64,000 bases of DNA from assembly GCA_944320415.1 (NCBI GenBank), contig CALUHJ010000015.1, forward strand, positions 1-64,000. Direction: 5' to 3'. The translations under genes and the position numbers were made by a program. Every line of letters begins with the position of its first letter. Position 1 is the stretch's first letter. Below, in pieces: positions 8,433 to 17,263 of the stretch. The notes under the pieces are model-generated. The model searched no databases. It was not told the DNA's origin and saw only the letters and a program-made list of their open reading frames with translations. This DNA is from an uncultured Bacteroidales bacterium. GTDB lineage: Bacteria > Bacteroidota > Bacteroidia > Bacteroidales > P3.

Positions 8433-8894
8433 TCAGAAAACGGAGTCTGCTCTTGAATAAGGGATAGTGTTGGGGTCTTTTTTCGGCATGTATATCCTTT
8501 CGTCCGCGAAGGGTTCCGCCTCATCGGTTACGAAGGTCTTGAAAAGGTCCATTTTCCAGCTTCCTTTCGTCTTGACAAGTTTCCATGTGCTTTCGATTTC
8601 ATTGTCAAACTGGTCGGTGCTTTTCACATTGACCGAAGCCGTATTCCCCGTGACATTCATCGACTTTATTTCAAATTTCCTGTATTGCACCAGATCGTCT
8701 CCGAAACTCTTGAACTGTTCGACATTCTTTTTCATTTTGTTGGTGCATATCGTTTCAAGCATCTTGAAATCCCTTTGGTTGACATATTGGAAGAAGGAAT
8801 TGACGACCTGTCTTACCGCTTTTTCGTCGTTGCTTTCAGATTTGCATGACAGAAACAAAAGCACTATAAACATTGACTTGAAAAAATATTTCAT
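8433..8894 (-). CDS. NTF2-like (DUF4878-type) lipoprotein
   Basis: A 153-residue secreted lipoprotein with lipobox FLSC (Cys17). The segment EKAVRQVVNSFFQYVNQRDF followed by antiparallel strands ending in GSWKMDLFK is typical of the cone-like NTF2 fold as in DUF4878. No catalytic residues are evident. It is probably a periplasmic or outer-membrane-attached protein of unknown role; it lies 41 bases upstream of the EEP gene. Confidence 0.7.
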   Translation of the reverse strand: MKYFFKSMFIVLLFLSCKSESNDEKAVRQVVNSFFQYVNQRDFKMLETICTNKMKKNVEQFKSFGDDLVQYRKFEIKSMNVTGNTASVNVKSTDQFDNEIESTWKLVKTKGSWKMDLFKTFVTDEAEPFADERIYMPKKDPNTIPYSRADSVF

Positions 8895-8924
8895 GTTCCA
8901 GGTATTCTGATTTACATGTTAAAC

Positions 8925-8957
8925 TTGCAAAAGTATGCAATTATTGTTGTAATTTTG
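8925..8957 (+). promoter_or_regulatory. Promoter for yggS-type gene
   Basis: TTG at 8925-8927 and TAATTTTG at 8950-8957, spacer 22 bases, 24 bases before the start codon at 8981. Divergent from the minus-strand lipoprotein gene. Confidence 0.6.
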
Positions 8958-8980
8958 CAGTTGAAGCGATAAAAAGCGAT

Positions 8981-9661
8981 ATGTCGATATCAGATAACAT
9001 AAAACATTATCAATCTCTTATGCCTCGGGGTACGAGACTCATAGCGGTTTCCAAAACGAAACCGGTGGAGGATTTGATGCAGGCCTATCAGGCTGGGCAG
9101 AGGCTGTTCGGTGAAAACAAGGCACTGGAGATGAGAGACAAATACCTTGTCATGCCGAAGGATATTCAGTGGCACTTTATAGGACACTTGCAGACCAACA
9201 AGGTGAAATACATTGCCCCGTTTGTAAGTTTGATACATTCGGTTGACAGTCTGCATCTTCTCAAGGAAATAAACAAGGAAGCCGTAAAGAACGGCAGATG
9301 CATAGACTGTCTGTTGCAGATAGACATTGCACACGAACAGACCAAGTTCGGAATGGAAGATGCGCTTGCCGAGGAGTTGTTGACCGGTGATGCTTACAGG
9401 GAAATGAAGAACATAAGGATTTGCGGTCTTATGGGAATAGGTTCCATTACCGATGACAGGGAACAGACCCGCAGGGAATTTGCTCATCTGAAGGATTTGT
9501 TTGACAAGTTCAAGCATTTGTATTTTTCCGAAGAGGATTGTTTTTCGGAGTTGTCGATGGGTATGTCGGAGGATTATGAAACGGCTTTGCAGCAGGGCAG
9601 TACACTTGTAAGGATAGGCAGTTCCATTTTCGGGGCAAGGGATTATGGGACAGCACATTGA
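8981..9661 (+). CDS. YggS-family pyridoxal phosphate homeostasis protein
   Basis: A 226-residue single-domain PLP-binding protein (alanine racemase-like barrel). The PLP lysine is in AVSKTKPVE (Lys25); GENKALEM, WHFIGHLQTNK and the C-terminal LVRIGSSIFG phosphate-binding segment are all present. Family members balance free PLP and amino-acid pools rather than catalyse a known reaction. It has its own promoter and is followed by the DUF3276 gene with a separate promoter. Confidence 0.93.
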   Translation: MSISDNIKHYQSLMPRGTRLIAVSKTKPVEDLMQAYQAGQRLFGENKALEMRDKYLVMPKDIQWHFIGHLQTNKVKYIAPFVSLIHSVDSLHLLKEINKEAVKNGRCIDCLLQIDIAHEQTKFGMEDALAEELLTGDAYREMKNIRICGLMGIGSITDDREQTRREFAHLKDLFDKFKHLYFSEEDCFSELSMGMSEDYETALQQGSTLVRIGSSIFGARDYGTAH

Positions 9662-9695
9662 AAAGAAAAAAATATTTTTGTGTCATATAATGATT

Positions 9696-9723
9696 TTGAA
9701 TTCGGAATTATTTAGTACTTTTG
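9696..9723 (+). promoter_or_regulatory. Promoter for DUF3276 gene
   Basis: TTG at 9696-9698 and TACTTTTG at 9716-9723, spacer 17 bases; start codon at 9756. Confidence 0.65.
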
Positions 9724-9755
9724 CTCGAAATTAAATTTTAAAACACAAATTAAAT

Positions 9756-10097
9756 ATGGATTTAGGCGAAACAAGAGAGAGAGAAAGAGAAGAAGTGTTT
9801 TCGAAAGCGATAAAAGCGGGAAAGAGAACATATTTTTTTGATGTAAAAGAGACGAGACAAGGCGAACGTTATTTGACTATAACTGAAAGCAAGCGTAAGT
9901 TCAACAATGAGGATGGCACTTTCAGCTATGAGAAGCACAAGATATTTTTGTATAAGGAGGATTATGCCAAATTTCAGGATGCCTTAGGTAAGATAATAAA
10001 CTTTATAGAGACGGGTGTAGAGCCTGTTTTTGAGGAGGAATCCTTGAATGAGGGAGAGGGTTTTGAGAAGAAAATAGATGATATAGTGTTTGATTAA
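9756..10097 (+). CDS. DUF3276 / PUR-family nucleic-acid-binding protein
   Basis: A 113-residue protein matching the Bacteroidota DUF3276 family, which has a Pur-alpha-like fold that binds single-stranded DNA or RNA. The core is AGKRTYFFDVKETRQGERYL at residues 22-41 plus KHKIFLYKEDY at about 60-70, with an acidic C-terminal tail (residues 90-113). It sits directly before parA, separated by a terminator-like hairpin. Confidence 0.88.
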   Translation: MDLGETREREREEVFSKAIKAGKRTYFFDVKETRQGERYLTITESKRKFNNEDGTFSYEKHKIFLYKEDYAKFQDALGKIINFIETGVEPVFEEESLNEGEGFEKKIDDIVFD

Positions 10098-10110
10098 GAC
10101 TAGAACTAAC

Positions 10111-10148
10111 GAACAAAAAGGCTGTTCATAGGGACAGCTTTTTTGTTC
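10111..10148 (+). terminator. Terminator between DUF3276 and parA
   Basis: GAACAAAAAGGCTGT at 10111-10125 pairs with 10134-10148 across an 8-base loop, ending in a run of T. I see no clear promoter between it and parA, so it may be leaky. Confidence 0.65.
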
Positions 10149-10164
10149 TATGAAAGGTGCATAA

Positions 10165-10941
10165 ATGGGTAAAGTAATAGCTGTTGCCAACCAGAAAGGG
10201 GGAGTAGGGAAGACCACTACGGCCATCAATTTGAGTGCTGCGCTAGCGGTGATGGAGAAAAAAACATTGCTGATAGACGCTGATCCACAGGCGAACGCTT
10301 CTTCGGGAGTGGGTATTGACCATGAAAATGTGGAGAAAAGCGTTTATGATTGTCTTATAAACTCCGTGAATGCGGCAGATGCTGTCTTGGAGACGTCCAC
10401 TCCTAATCTTTATCTGCTTCCTGCAAGCATAGATCTTGTGGGAGCGGAAATAGAACTGCCAAAACTGGAAGAAAGGGAACAGCGGTTGAAGAAAGTGATA
10501 GCACCGATAAGGGATGAGTATGATTACATCATAATAGACTGTTCTCCGTCTTTGGGTTTGGTAACCATCAATGCCTTTACGGCAGCCGATAGTGTGATAA
10601 TACCGGTTCAATGCCAGTATTTTGCCTTGGAAGGCTTGGGAAAATTGCTAAATACCATAAGAATAGTACAGGGACGTCTGAATACGTCGTTGGAAATAGA
10701 GGGCATACTTCTTACCATGTTTGATGCCAGATTGAGACTTAACAAACAGGTTGCGGAGGATGTAAGACATCACTTCAAGCAAATAGTATTCGATACTCTC
10801 ATTTATAACAATGTTAAGCTTGCAGAGGCTCCGAGCCACGGTTTGAGTGCCATTATGTATGATGCGAGCAGTACTGGAGCGGTGAATTACATGAATCTGG
10901 CGATGGAAATCATACAAAAACACGACACAACACAACAATAA
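10165..10941 (+). CDS. parA: Chromosome partitioning ATPase ParA/Soj
   Basis: A 258-residue ParA ATPase that drives segregation of ParB-parS complexes. The deviant Walker A motif KGGVGKTT is at residues 11-18, the A' segment [10 protein letters not shown] at about 41-50 and IIDCSPSLG near 125. It is the first gene of parA-parB-DUF5683, a common Bacteroidota order, and is separated from parB by 26 bases. Confidence 0.96.
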   Translation: MGKVIAVANQKGGVGKTTTAINLSAALAVMEKKTLLIDADPQANASSGVGIDHENVEKSVYDCLINSVNAADAVLETSTPNLYLLPASIDLVGAEIELPKLEEREQRLKKVIAPIRDEYDYIIIDCSPSLGLVTINAFTAADSVIIPVQCQYFALEGLGKLLNTIRIVQGRLNTSLEIEGILLTMFDARLRLNKQVAEDVRHHFKQIVFDTLIYNNVKLAEAPSHGLSAIMYDASSTGAVNYMNLAMEIIQKHDTTQQ

Positions 10942-10967
10942 TTTATAGAGAATACAAACAGACAGAG

Positions 10968-11855
10968 ATGGCATCAAAAAAAGGACCGGCCTTGGGGAAA
11001 GGATTGGAAGCTATATTGGGTAATGCGGATTCAGACATTCAATCCGACAAAGTGATAAGTTCCGTTACTGCGGAGTTAAGCTATTTGCCAATAGACAAAA
11101 TAGAACCCAATCCCAACCAACCTCGAAAAGAATTTGACGCGACGGCCTTGGAAGAGTTGTGTCAGTCCATCAAGGAAAATGGTGTCATCGTTCCGATAAC
11201 GGTAAAGAAAGAAAAGGACAAATATATTCTTATAGCTGGTGAGCGGCGTTACAGAGCCTGCAAACAGGCCGGCTTAAAAGAGATACCTGCATACATAAAG
11301 GTTGCGACGCAACAGGAAATAATGGAAATGGCTCTTGTGGAGAATATGCAGAGGGAGGACTTGAATGCCATTGAAATAGCTTTGTCCTTGCAGGCATTGA
11401 TAGAAGAATGTAACCTTACGCAGGAAAAAATGAGCGAAAGGATAGGTAAAAACCGCTCGACCATAACCAACTATCTACGTCTTTTGAAGTTGCCGGCAGA
11501 AATTCAGATTGCTTTGCGTAACAATCAAATAAGCATGGGGCACGCTCGCAGTATTATCAATGTCGAAAGTCAGGAAAAACAGTTGGAGATAGTGAAACAG
11601 ATAATCGAAAAGGGATTGTCTGTCCGTCAGGTGGAACAAATAGTTGCATCTGTCAAGACTCCTGAAAACACTACTAAAAAAACAAGGAAAGAACTGCCTG
11701 AATTCCATAAGGATACCAAGTTTGCATTGAGCAAAAGGCTTGACACTAATGTTGAAATCACACGTTCGATGAGAGGAAAGGGCAATATAACCATTTCTTT
11801 CAGAAATGATGATGACTTTCAAAGGATAATAGCACTGCTCGAAGGTGTTAAATAA
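10968..11855 (+). CDS. parB: ParB/Spo0J chromosome partitioning protein
   Basis: A 295-residue protein with the N-terminal KGPALGKGLEAIL segment (ParA contact), the ParB nuclease-like CTPase domain at about 40-140 including AGERRYRACKQAG and ENMQREDLN, and a helix-turn-helix at about 145-170 (QEKMSERIGKNRSTITNYL) that reads parS. The C-terminal dimer domain ends at residue 295. No parS consensus was obvious to me in the window by eye. The stop abuts the next start. Confidence 0.96.
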   Translation: MASKKGPALGKGLEAILGNADSDIQSDKVISSVTAELSYLPIDKIEPNPNQPRKEFDATALEELCQSIKENGVIVPITVKKEKDKYILIAGERRYRACKQAGLKEIPAYIKVATQQEIMEMALVENMQREDLNAIEIALSLQALIEECNLTQEKMSERIGKNRSTITNYLRLLKLPAEIQIALRNNQISMGHARSIINVESQEKQLEIVKQIIEKGLSVRQVEQIVASVKTPENTTKKTRKELPEFHKDTKFALSKRLDTNVEITRSMRGKGNITISFRNDDDFQRIIALLEGVK

Positions 11856-12398
11856 ATGAGGTTAAAGGTTTTACTTGCATCGATTATCGTTTTTTGCCTT
11901 TCGTTTTATGACATTGCGGCACAGACTGCCGGAAATTATGGTTCGCATTCTCCAAAAAAGGCCACGATTCTTTCGGCCGTTCTTCCGGGAGCAGGACAGG
12001 TCTACAACAAACAGGCATGGAAAGTGCCGGTTATTTATGCCATAGGTGCAGGAGTAACTTATTTCGCGGTAACCAACTACAACAATTCCGTAAAATTCAA
12101 GAACGAATACTACAACAGAATAAACGGCAATACAGGCGCGTTGCTTGAGGATTACACAAAGTACAGCGACGAAAGCATTCTTGCACTGCATCAGGCTTAT
12201 GACAAGAATTTCCAGCTCAGTGTTGTAATAGGTGCGGTCGTGTACCTGTTGAACATTGTGGATGCAATGGTTTATGCACATCTTTTCGAATTCAACATGA
12301 ATGAAGACCTGTCTTTCAAGTTCATGCCTTCTTATGTGCCGCCTACTTCATGGCAACATGAAAGCATAGGCCTTAGTCTTAGAATAAACATCAAATAA
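11856..12398 (+). CDS. DUF5683 membrane-associated protein
   Basis: A 180-residue protein with an N-terminal signal or anchor (LLASIIVFCLSFYDIAAQ) and the DUF5683 core: KKATILSAVLPGAGQVYNKQ at about 34-53, a hydrophobic segment VPVIYAIGAGVTYFAVTN, and a second at about 125-145. This family follows parB in many Bacteroidota genomes, but its role in segregation or envelope function is not established. Start immediately after the parB stop. Confidence 0.85.
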   Translation: MRLKVLLASIIVFCLSFYDIAAQTAGNYGSHSPKKATILSAVLPGAGQVYNKQAWKVPVIYAIGAGVTYFAVTNYNNSVKFKNEYYNRINGNTGALLEDYTKYSDESILALHQAYDKNFQLSVVIGAVVYLLNIVDAMVYAHLFEFNMNEDLSFKFMPSYVPPTSWQHESIGLSLRINIK

Positions 12399-12408
12399 AA
12401 CATACGAT

Positions 12409-13644
12409 ATGAGAACATTGGTTAAAAACATAAAAAGTCTTGTACAGACGGAAGATAAAAAGAGAATAGCCGTTTGCGGAGCGGATATGTCGAAACTCAA
12501 CTGCATAGACAATGCTTACCTTATTGTCGAGGGCGACACTATTTTCGATTTCGGCAGGATGGAAGACCTGAAAGAGGAAAATGCGGATACAATCGTGGAT
12601 GCACATGAGCGTTTTGTTTTTCCTTCATTCTGCGATTCACACACCCATCTTGTCTATGCCGGTTCGAGAGAAATAGAATACATGGACAAGATAAGGGGTT
12701 TGAGTTATGAGGAAATAGCCGAAAGAGGCGGTGGAATACTCAATTCGGCCAAAAGACTGCAACAGGCAAGTGAAGAGGAACTGTATCAGGACGCGATGCA
12801 ACGTTTGGAAGAGATAATAGGCTACGGTACGGGTGCCGTCGAGATAAAGTCCGGTTACGGTCTTACCACCGCAGCCGAGATAAAGATGCTCAGAGTCATT
12901 AGAAGACTGAAGGAAAACTCTCCATTGACCATAAAGGCCAACTTTTTGGGGGCACACGGAGTTCCTTTGGAGTACAGAGGACGTCAGAGCGAATTCGTGG
13001 ATCTTGTCATCAACGAGATGATTCCTTTGGTGGCTCAGGAAAATCTGGCGGAATTCATAGATGTTTTTTGTGACAAGGGATTCTTTACCGTTGAGGAAAC
13101 CGACAGAATGTTGTTTGCAGGAATGAAGTACGGACTTGTTCCAAAGATTCACGCCAACGAACTGGATTATTCCGGCGGAATACAAGTGGGGGTAAAGTAC
13201 AACGCCCTTTCCGTTGACCATCTGGAATATGTGGGCAAGGATGAGATACGTTGTTTGAAGGCATCGCAGACCATGCCGACCATTCTGCCTGGAGCAGCCT
13301 TCTTTTTGAACATGCCTTATTCGCCTGCAAGGGAAATGATTTCAGCAGGCCTGCCTGTGGCCATGGCTTCGGATTTCAATCCTGGTTCGTCTCCAAGCGG
13401 CAATATGCAACTAATACTTACCTTTGCCTGCGTTAACTACAAGCTTACACCGCAGGAGGCTGTCAATGCCACAACGCTCAACTCCGCATACGCAATGGGA
13501 TTGAGCGAAACCCACGGCTCTATCGCCAGGGGCAAGAAAGCCAACTTCTTCATCACAAAACCTATTCCTACAATAGAATACATGCCGTACTACTATGGTG
13601 CAAACAAGGTGGAACAAGTCTTTTTGAACGGACGGAAACACTGA
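12409..13644 (+). CDS. hutI: Imidazolonepropionase
   Basis: A 411-residue amidohydrolase converting 4-imidazolone-5-propanoate to N-formimino-L-glutamate in histidine degradation. Metal ligands appear in DSHTHLVYAG (His-x-His, about residues 77-79), FLGAHGVP, IHANELD and ASDFNPGSSP. The length is typical. No other hut gene is in the window, so the rest of the pathway must lie elsewhere. It ends at a strong hairpin terminator. Confidence 0.95.
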   Translation: MRTLVKNIKSLVQTEDKKRIAVCGADMSKLNCIDNAYLIVEGDTIFDFGRMEDLKEENADTIVDAHERFVFPSFCDSHTHLVYAGSREIEYMDKIRGLSYEEIAERGGGILNSAKRLQQASEEELYQDAMQRLEEIIGYGTGAVEIKSGYGLTTAAEIKMLRVIRRLKENSPLTIKANFLGAHGVPLEYRGRQSEFVDLVINEMIPLVAQENLAEFIDVFCDKGFFTVEETDRMLFAGMKYGLVPKIHANELDYSGGIQVGVKYNALSVDHLEYVGKDEIRCLKASQTMPTILPGAAFFLNMPYSPAREMISAGLPVAMASDFNPGSSPSGNMQLILTFACVNYKLTPQEAVNATTLNSAYAMGLSETHGSIARGKKANFFITKPIPTIEYMPYYYGANKVEQVFLNGRKH

Positions 13645-13653
13645 ATGAAAAAC

Positions 13654-13689
13654 AAAAGCGGGGAAATGCTTAAACATTTCCCCGCTTTT
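13654..13689. terminator. Bidirectional terminator between hutI and alcohol dehydrogenase
   Basis: AAAAGCGGGGAAATG at 13654-13668 is perfectly complementary to 13675-13689 with a 6-base loop; A/T runs at both ends suit both converging genes. Confidence 0.88.
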
Positions 13690-13708
13690 AGTATCAACAT
13701 TTTCGATT

Positions 13709-14872
13709 CTATTTTACCCTTTCAAGAATCATTCTTGCCTTTTCAGGTGTCACTATTCCGTTTTCACCCAAACGCCATGACCTCTCGGTGAACCGTCTGA
13801 CTATTTCCTCAATCACATCCTGTCCTATGCCGTATTCACTCAGTCTGGTCTTCTTTCCTATGCTTCTGAAGAACCCTTCGGTTTTCTCTATTGCCATGTC
13901 TATCGCCTTTTCTTCGTCTTTGTCGTCAATGTTCCATACTCTGCGGGCATATTGCAACAGTTTGCCGTGCTTTTCCTTGCGCATTACATCCATAAGTCCC
14001 GGATAAACTATTGCCAGTGTTTCTCCGTGGTCCAAACCGCAAAGGGCTGTAAGTTCGTGTCCTATCATGTGTGTCGCCCAATCCTGTTCCACGCCCATGG
14101 CGATGAAACCGTTAAGTCCCATTGTTGCGGTAAGCATGAAGTTGGCGCAGGAATCATAGTTCGGATGACTTTCCGCTTTCATAAGTTCTGGAGCCTCCTC
14201 TATCAATGTGAGCAAAAGGGCTTCCGCCCACCTGTCCATGACCTTGGTGTCAAGACATGTCGTGAGGTATTGCTCCAAGGTATGAGCGTAAGTGTCGACT
14301 ATACCGTTGGATATCTGCTTCTTTGGCAGAGAATAAACGACGGTAGGATCCAGGATTGAAAACTTTGGAAATCCGTTCGGATTGTGGAAGGCGAACTTCT
14401 GGTTCAAATCCCTTCTGGATATGACAGCTCCGTTGTTCATCTCCGAAGCCGTGGCCGGAAGCGTCAGTACCGTTCCGAAATCCAAGGCTGCAGGCAGTGT
14501 TTCCTTGTCATTGACAACTATCTGCCACGGATCATCTCCCTTATAGTTGGCCGCACAGGCTATGAACTTCGTTCCGTCTATTATGGAGCCTCCTCCTACG
14601 GCAAGGATAAACTCTACGGATTCCTTCTTGCATATATCCACGGCCTTGATAAGCGTGTTGTAGTCAGGATTGGCCTCAATGCCTCCGAATTCTATGACTT
14701 CGCATCCCTTCAAACCTTCCTTGACCTGATCATATACGCCGTTCTTCTTTATCGAACCGCCTCCATAGGTCATCAATACCTTAGTTCCCTTTTTCACAAG
14801 GTCGTTCAATCTGCTTATCTGTCCTTTTCCAAATATCAGTCTGGTAGGATTCACAAATTCAAAATTGTTCAT
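13709..14872 (-). CDS. Iron-containing alcohol dehydrogenase (YqhD/BdhA-like)
   Basis: A 387-residue group III alcohol/aldehyde dehydrogenase. The dinucleotide motif GGGSIIDGTKF is near residue 96, and the metal ligands are seen in NGIVDTYAHTLEQ, ATHMIGHEL and GLDHGETLAI (Asp, His, His, His). The order and length match NADPH-dependent YqhD/butanol dehydrogenase-type enzymes, which reduce short-chain aldehydes. Stands alone on the minus strand, 21 bases downstream of ribD. Confidence 0.9.
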   Translation of the reverse strand: MNNFEFVNPTRLIFGKGQISRLNDLVKKGTKVLMTYGGGSIKKNGVYDQVKEGLKGCEVIEFGGIEANPDYNTLIKAVDICKKESVEFILAVGGGSIIDGTKFIACAANYKGDDPWQIVVNDKETLPAALDFGTVLTLPATASEMNNGAVISRRDLNQKFAFHNPNGFPKFSILDPTVVYSLPKKQISNGIVDTYAHTLEQYLTTCLDTKVMDRWAEALLLTLIEEAPELMKAESHPNYDSCANFMLTATMGLNGFIAMGVEQDWATHMIGHELTALCGLDHGETLAIVYPGLMDVMRKEKHGKLLQYARRVWNIDDKDEEKAIDMAIEKTEGFFRSIGKKTRLSEYGIGQDVIEEIVRRFTERSWRLGENGIVTPEKARMILERVK

Positions 14873-14893
14873 GTCTAACCGTTTTTATGTTTC

Positions 14894-15943
14894 TTATTCA
14901 TTGTAATAGAACTCCAAAATATCTTCTCCTATTGTGTACGAATGGGAAAAACCGTTCGGTATGCCGGGAGCCTTTATGCCGGAATGAAACATCTTTTTGC
15001 CAGTTATGATGTTGGCCTGGTCCCAAAGGCCTTTGGATAGAAAGCCCTCTATTGTCTTTCTGCCGCCTTCTATTATCAGTGAACGGATGCCATGGTCGAA
15101 AAGACGGCCGAGTATCTGCTCCTCCACGCCATCCTTCTCATTTATTCTTACGTATGTGTTCATTCCCTCCACGGCATCCTTTTCAAGATTGAACACGATT
15201 GTCCTTCGGCTGTTGTCCAATACGTTCAGGGAGCGGTCAAGGCTCAGATTCCTGTCCCATACTACCCTTGTGGGATTGTTGCCGTAGTAATGCCTTACAT
15301 CAAGACGGGGATTGTCCTTGACGATTGTGTTGTATCCTGCCATTATCGCGTCTTCCTCCATCCTCTGTTTGTGTACCCAGACACGCATCGCCTCATTGCT
15401 TATCCATTCGTTGCCTTTCGACGGTGCCAGATAACCGTCCCTGCTCTTGGCATACTTTATTATCACATAGGGCCTGCCTTTTGTGTGATTGGTGAAAAAT
15501 CTGCGGTTTACAAAACGGGCTTCCTCTTCCAATACTCCGCAAACGACCTCTATGCCGTTGTCAGTCAGCTTTTTAATTCCGCCTCCGTTCACCTTGGGGT
15601 TTATGTCCCTGTTGGCTATTACGCATTTCTTCAGCCTGTGTTTCACAATCAGGTCGGCGCAAGGCGGTGTCTTTCCCCAGTGGGAGCAAGGCTCAAGATT
15701 GACGTAAAGAGTAGCCTCACTCAACAGTGACTTGTCCGCAACCGACTTTATGGCGTTCACCTCCGCATGGGCCTCTCCGTATTTTCTGTGGTAACCCTCG
15801 CCTATTATCTCGCCGTTATGTACTATGACAGCCCCGACCATGGGATTGGGACTCGTATATCCTGCTCCCATTTGCGCAAGCTGCAGACATCTCATCATAT
15901 ATCTTTCATCCTCTGTCATCTTTCCTGCGTTTTTCTCTTTCAT
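14894..15943 (-). CDS. ribD: Bifunctional riboflavin biosynthesis deaminase/reductase RibD
   Basis: A 349-residue fusion of the zinc pyrimidine deaminase (residues about 8-150) and the NADPH reductase (about 155-345). The deaminase zinc site is HAEVNAI plus EPCSHWGKTPPC; the reductase begins RPYVIIKYAKSRDG and contains the glycine-rich LIIEGGRKTIEGF. It carries out the second and third steps of riboflavin synthesis. It directly abuts the upstream CDF gene stop (15944), indicating an operon. Confidence 0.95.
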   Translation of the reverse strand: MKEKNAGKMTEDERYMMRCLQLAQMGAGYTSPNPMVGAVIVHNGEIIGEGYHRKYGEAHAEVNAIKSVADKSLLSEATLYVNLEPCSHWGKTPPCADLIVKHRLKKCVIANRDINPKVNGGGIKKLTDNGIEVVCGVLEEEARFVNRRFFTNHTKGRPYVIIKYAKSRDGYLAPSKGNEWISNEAMRVWVHKQRMEEDAIMAGYNTIVKDNPRLDVRHYYGNNPTRVVWDRNLSLDRSLNVLDNSRRTIVFNLEKDAVEGMNTYVRINEKDGVEEQILGRLFDHGIRSLIIEGGRKTIEGFLSKGLWDQANIITGKKMFHSGIKAPGIPNGFSHSYTIGEDILEFYYNE

Positions 15944-16948
15944 TCAGTTTTCCTCTTCCTGTTCATTGTCTATCAGACTGCCGAGAGTAATCTCACTGCA
16001 TTCGGGACGGAAGGCTTCCTTGCGGTATTTGCAGTTTTCATATCCGCACTTGTGACATTTCGAATGCAGGGACACATTGCACGGATCAAAATGTATGTTT
16101 GTCATCAGGCTGTCCGAATACTTCTCCTGCAGGATGCGTTTTAGGTCAATGCCTATCTTGTGCCCCTGTTCTATGCTTAAAAACCACGGAAGTGTAATAT
16201 CGCAGTCCATGTAAAGGCAGTTGCCGTATTTTATTGCCTTTGTGCTGTGAATGTCTATCCATTCCGTCCTTTTCTTTTCATTAAGCAAGTGAACCATGTC
16301 GTTCAGCAGGTCCACATCCGCTCTGTCCAGCAGGTTGTCCATGGTCTTCCTCAGTATGGAAACGCCCGTTATGATTATTATCGCACCGAACACCATGGCC
16401 ATTGCACCGTCTATCCATTCTATTCCGGTGAAATACAGCAGTGTCAGGCCGGTAATCAACCCTATTGTTGAATAGGTGTCGGACTGAAGATGCTTTCCTT
16501 CGGCAATAAGGGCCATAGAACCGTGCCTTTTCCCCGTTCTGATGCTGTACCATCCCATTATGTAGTTCATGACTCCTGAAACGGCAATGATGATGATACC
16601 TGTATCGAGTTGCATTATCTCATCCGGATTCAACAGTCTTTGAACCGCCTTGTATATTATCAACCCTCCCGCAACCACTATCAGTATCCCTTCTATCGAA
16701 GCCGATATCAGTTCTATCTTTCCGTGACCGAAAGGATGGTCCTTGTCTTTCGGTTTGGATGAAAGGTAAATGCAGTAGAGGCTTATGGCTCCCGCCATTA
16801 CGTTCACTATGCTTTCCATCGCATCGGTCAGTATTCCGACCGAATTGGTTATGAACCAGGCCGTAAACTTCATGAGCAGAATGAAACAGGAACCTATCAG
16901 AATGTTTCTCTGTACCCTTTGTTTCAGTTTGTTTTCTTCAATATTCAT
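15944..16948 (-). CDS. Cation diffusion facilitator (CDF) transporter with Cys-rich tail
   Basis: A 334-residue divalent metal exporter with about six transmembrane helices (residues 12-205) and a cytoplasmic domain (about 210-290). CDF features include TDAMESIVNVMAG and HPFGHGKIEL. Unlike many CDFs the C-terminus ends in a cysteine- and histidine-rich stretch (CNVSLHSKCHKCGY, ENCKYRKEAF, ECSE), a possible extra metal site. A heptad-repeat leader frame ends 12 bases upstream of the start. Confidence 0.9.
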   Translation of the reverse strand: MNIEENKLKQRVQRNILIGSCFILLMKFTAWFITNSVGILTDAMESIVNVMAGAISLYCIYLSSKPKDKDHPFGHGKIELISASIEGILIVVAGGLIIYKAVQRLLNPDEIMQLDTGIIIIAVSGVMNYIMGWYSIRTGKRHGSMALIAEGKHLQSDTYSTIGLITGLTLLYFTGIEWIDGAMAMVFGAIIIITGVSILRKTMDNLLDRADVDLLNDMVHLLNEKKRTEWIDIHSTKAIKYGNCLYMDCDITLPWFLSIEQGHKIGIDLKRILQEKYSDSLMTNIHFDPCNVSLHSKCHKCGYENCKYRKEAFRPECSEITLGSLIDNEQEEEN

Positions 16949-16960
16949 GCCGCTGTTCGG

Positions 16961-17134
16961 TTAAAATCCGGACACTTCCTGCCGGACGGGGAACAAAATT
17001 AAACAAATTGCGCGGAATAATCCGAAAAAATCCGCTGACAGGCTTTCAAAAGACATGTCAAAAGGCTTGATATGGCTGTCTTTTGATGGTACTGGATTCT
17101 TTTCTGAATCCGTTTTTTTCTTTTCAGAAGACAT
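16961..17134 (-). CDS. Possible leader peptide made of 21-base heptad units, upstream of CDF gene
   Basis: A 57-codon frame from the ATG at 17134 to a TAA at 16961-16963, ending 12 bases before the CDF start. It opens with two heptads (MSSEKKK, then TDSEKNP); the frame is also open upstream, where two more units (LSFDSVF and TDSEKKK) precede it. The C-terminal part after about residue 35 is hydrophobic. It is antisense to nothing essential except the dnaB leader. Translation is unproven; the rival view is non-coding repeat DNA. Confidence 0.3.
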   Translation of the reverse strand: MSSEKKKTDSEKNPVPSKDSHIKPFDMSFESLSADFFGLFRAICLILFPVRQEVSGF

Positions 17135-17176
17135 TTTTTTCTTTTCTGAATCGGTAAAGACGGAATCAAAAGAGAG
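17093..17176 (-). repeat. 21-base heptad repeat, locus 3 (four units)
   Basis: On the minus strand the units run 17176-17156, 17155-17135, 17134-17114 and 17113-17093, each exactly 21 bases. Three are variants of (A)(C/T)G-GAT/TCT-TC-GAAAAG-AAA-AAA. The first (CTC TCT TTT GAT TCC GTC TTT) belongs to the FDSV subclass, so both subclasses occur side by side here. The region lies between the dnaB and CDF starts. Confidence 0.6.
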
Positions 17177-17222
17177 GGAAAAAGTGTTTTGTACGGTTGA
17201 AAAATAAGACTGTCCGATTTTT

Positions 17223-17252
17223 TTGCGAGCAACGAACTTTTCCTTATTTTTG
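17223..17252 (+). promoter_or_regulatory. Promoter for dnaB
   Basis: TTG at 17223-17225 and TATTTTTG at 17245-17252 with a 19-base spacer; the start codon follows at 17264, leaving a very short leader. Confidence 0.65.
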
Positions 17253-17263
17253 CAGGTCATATT

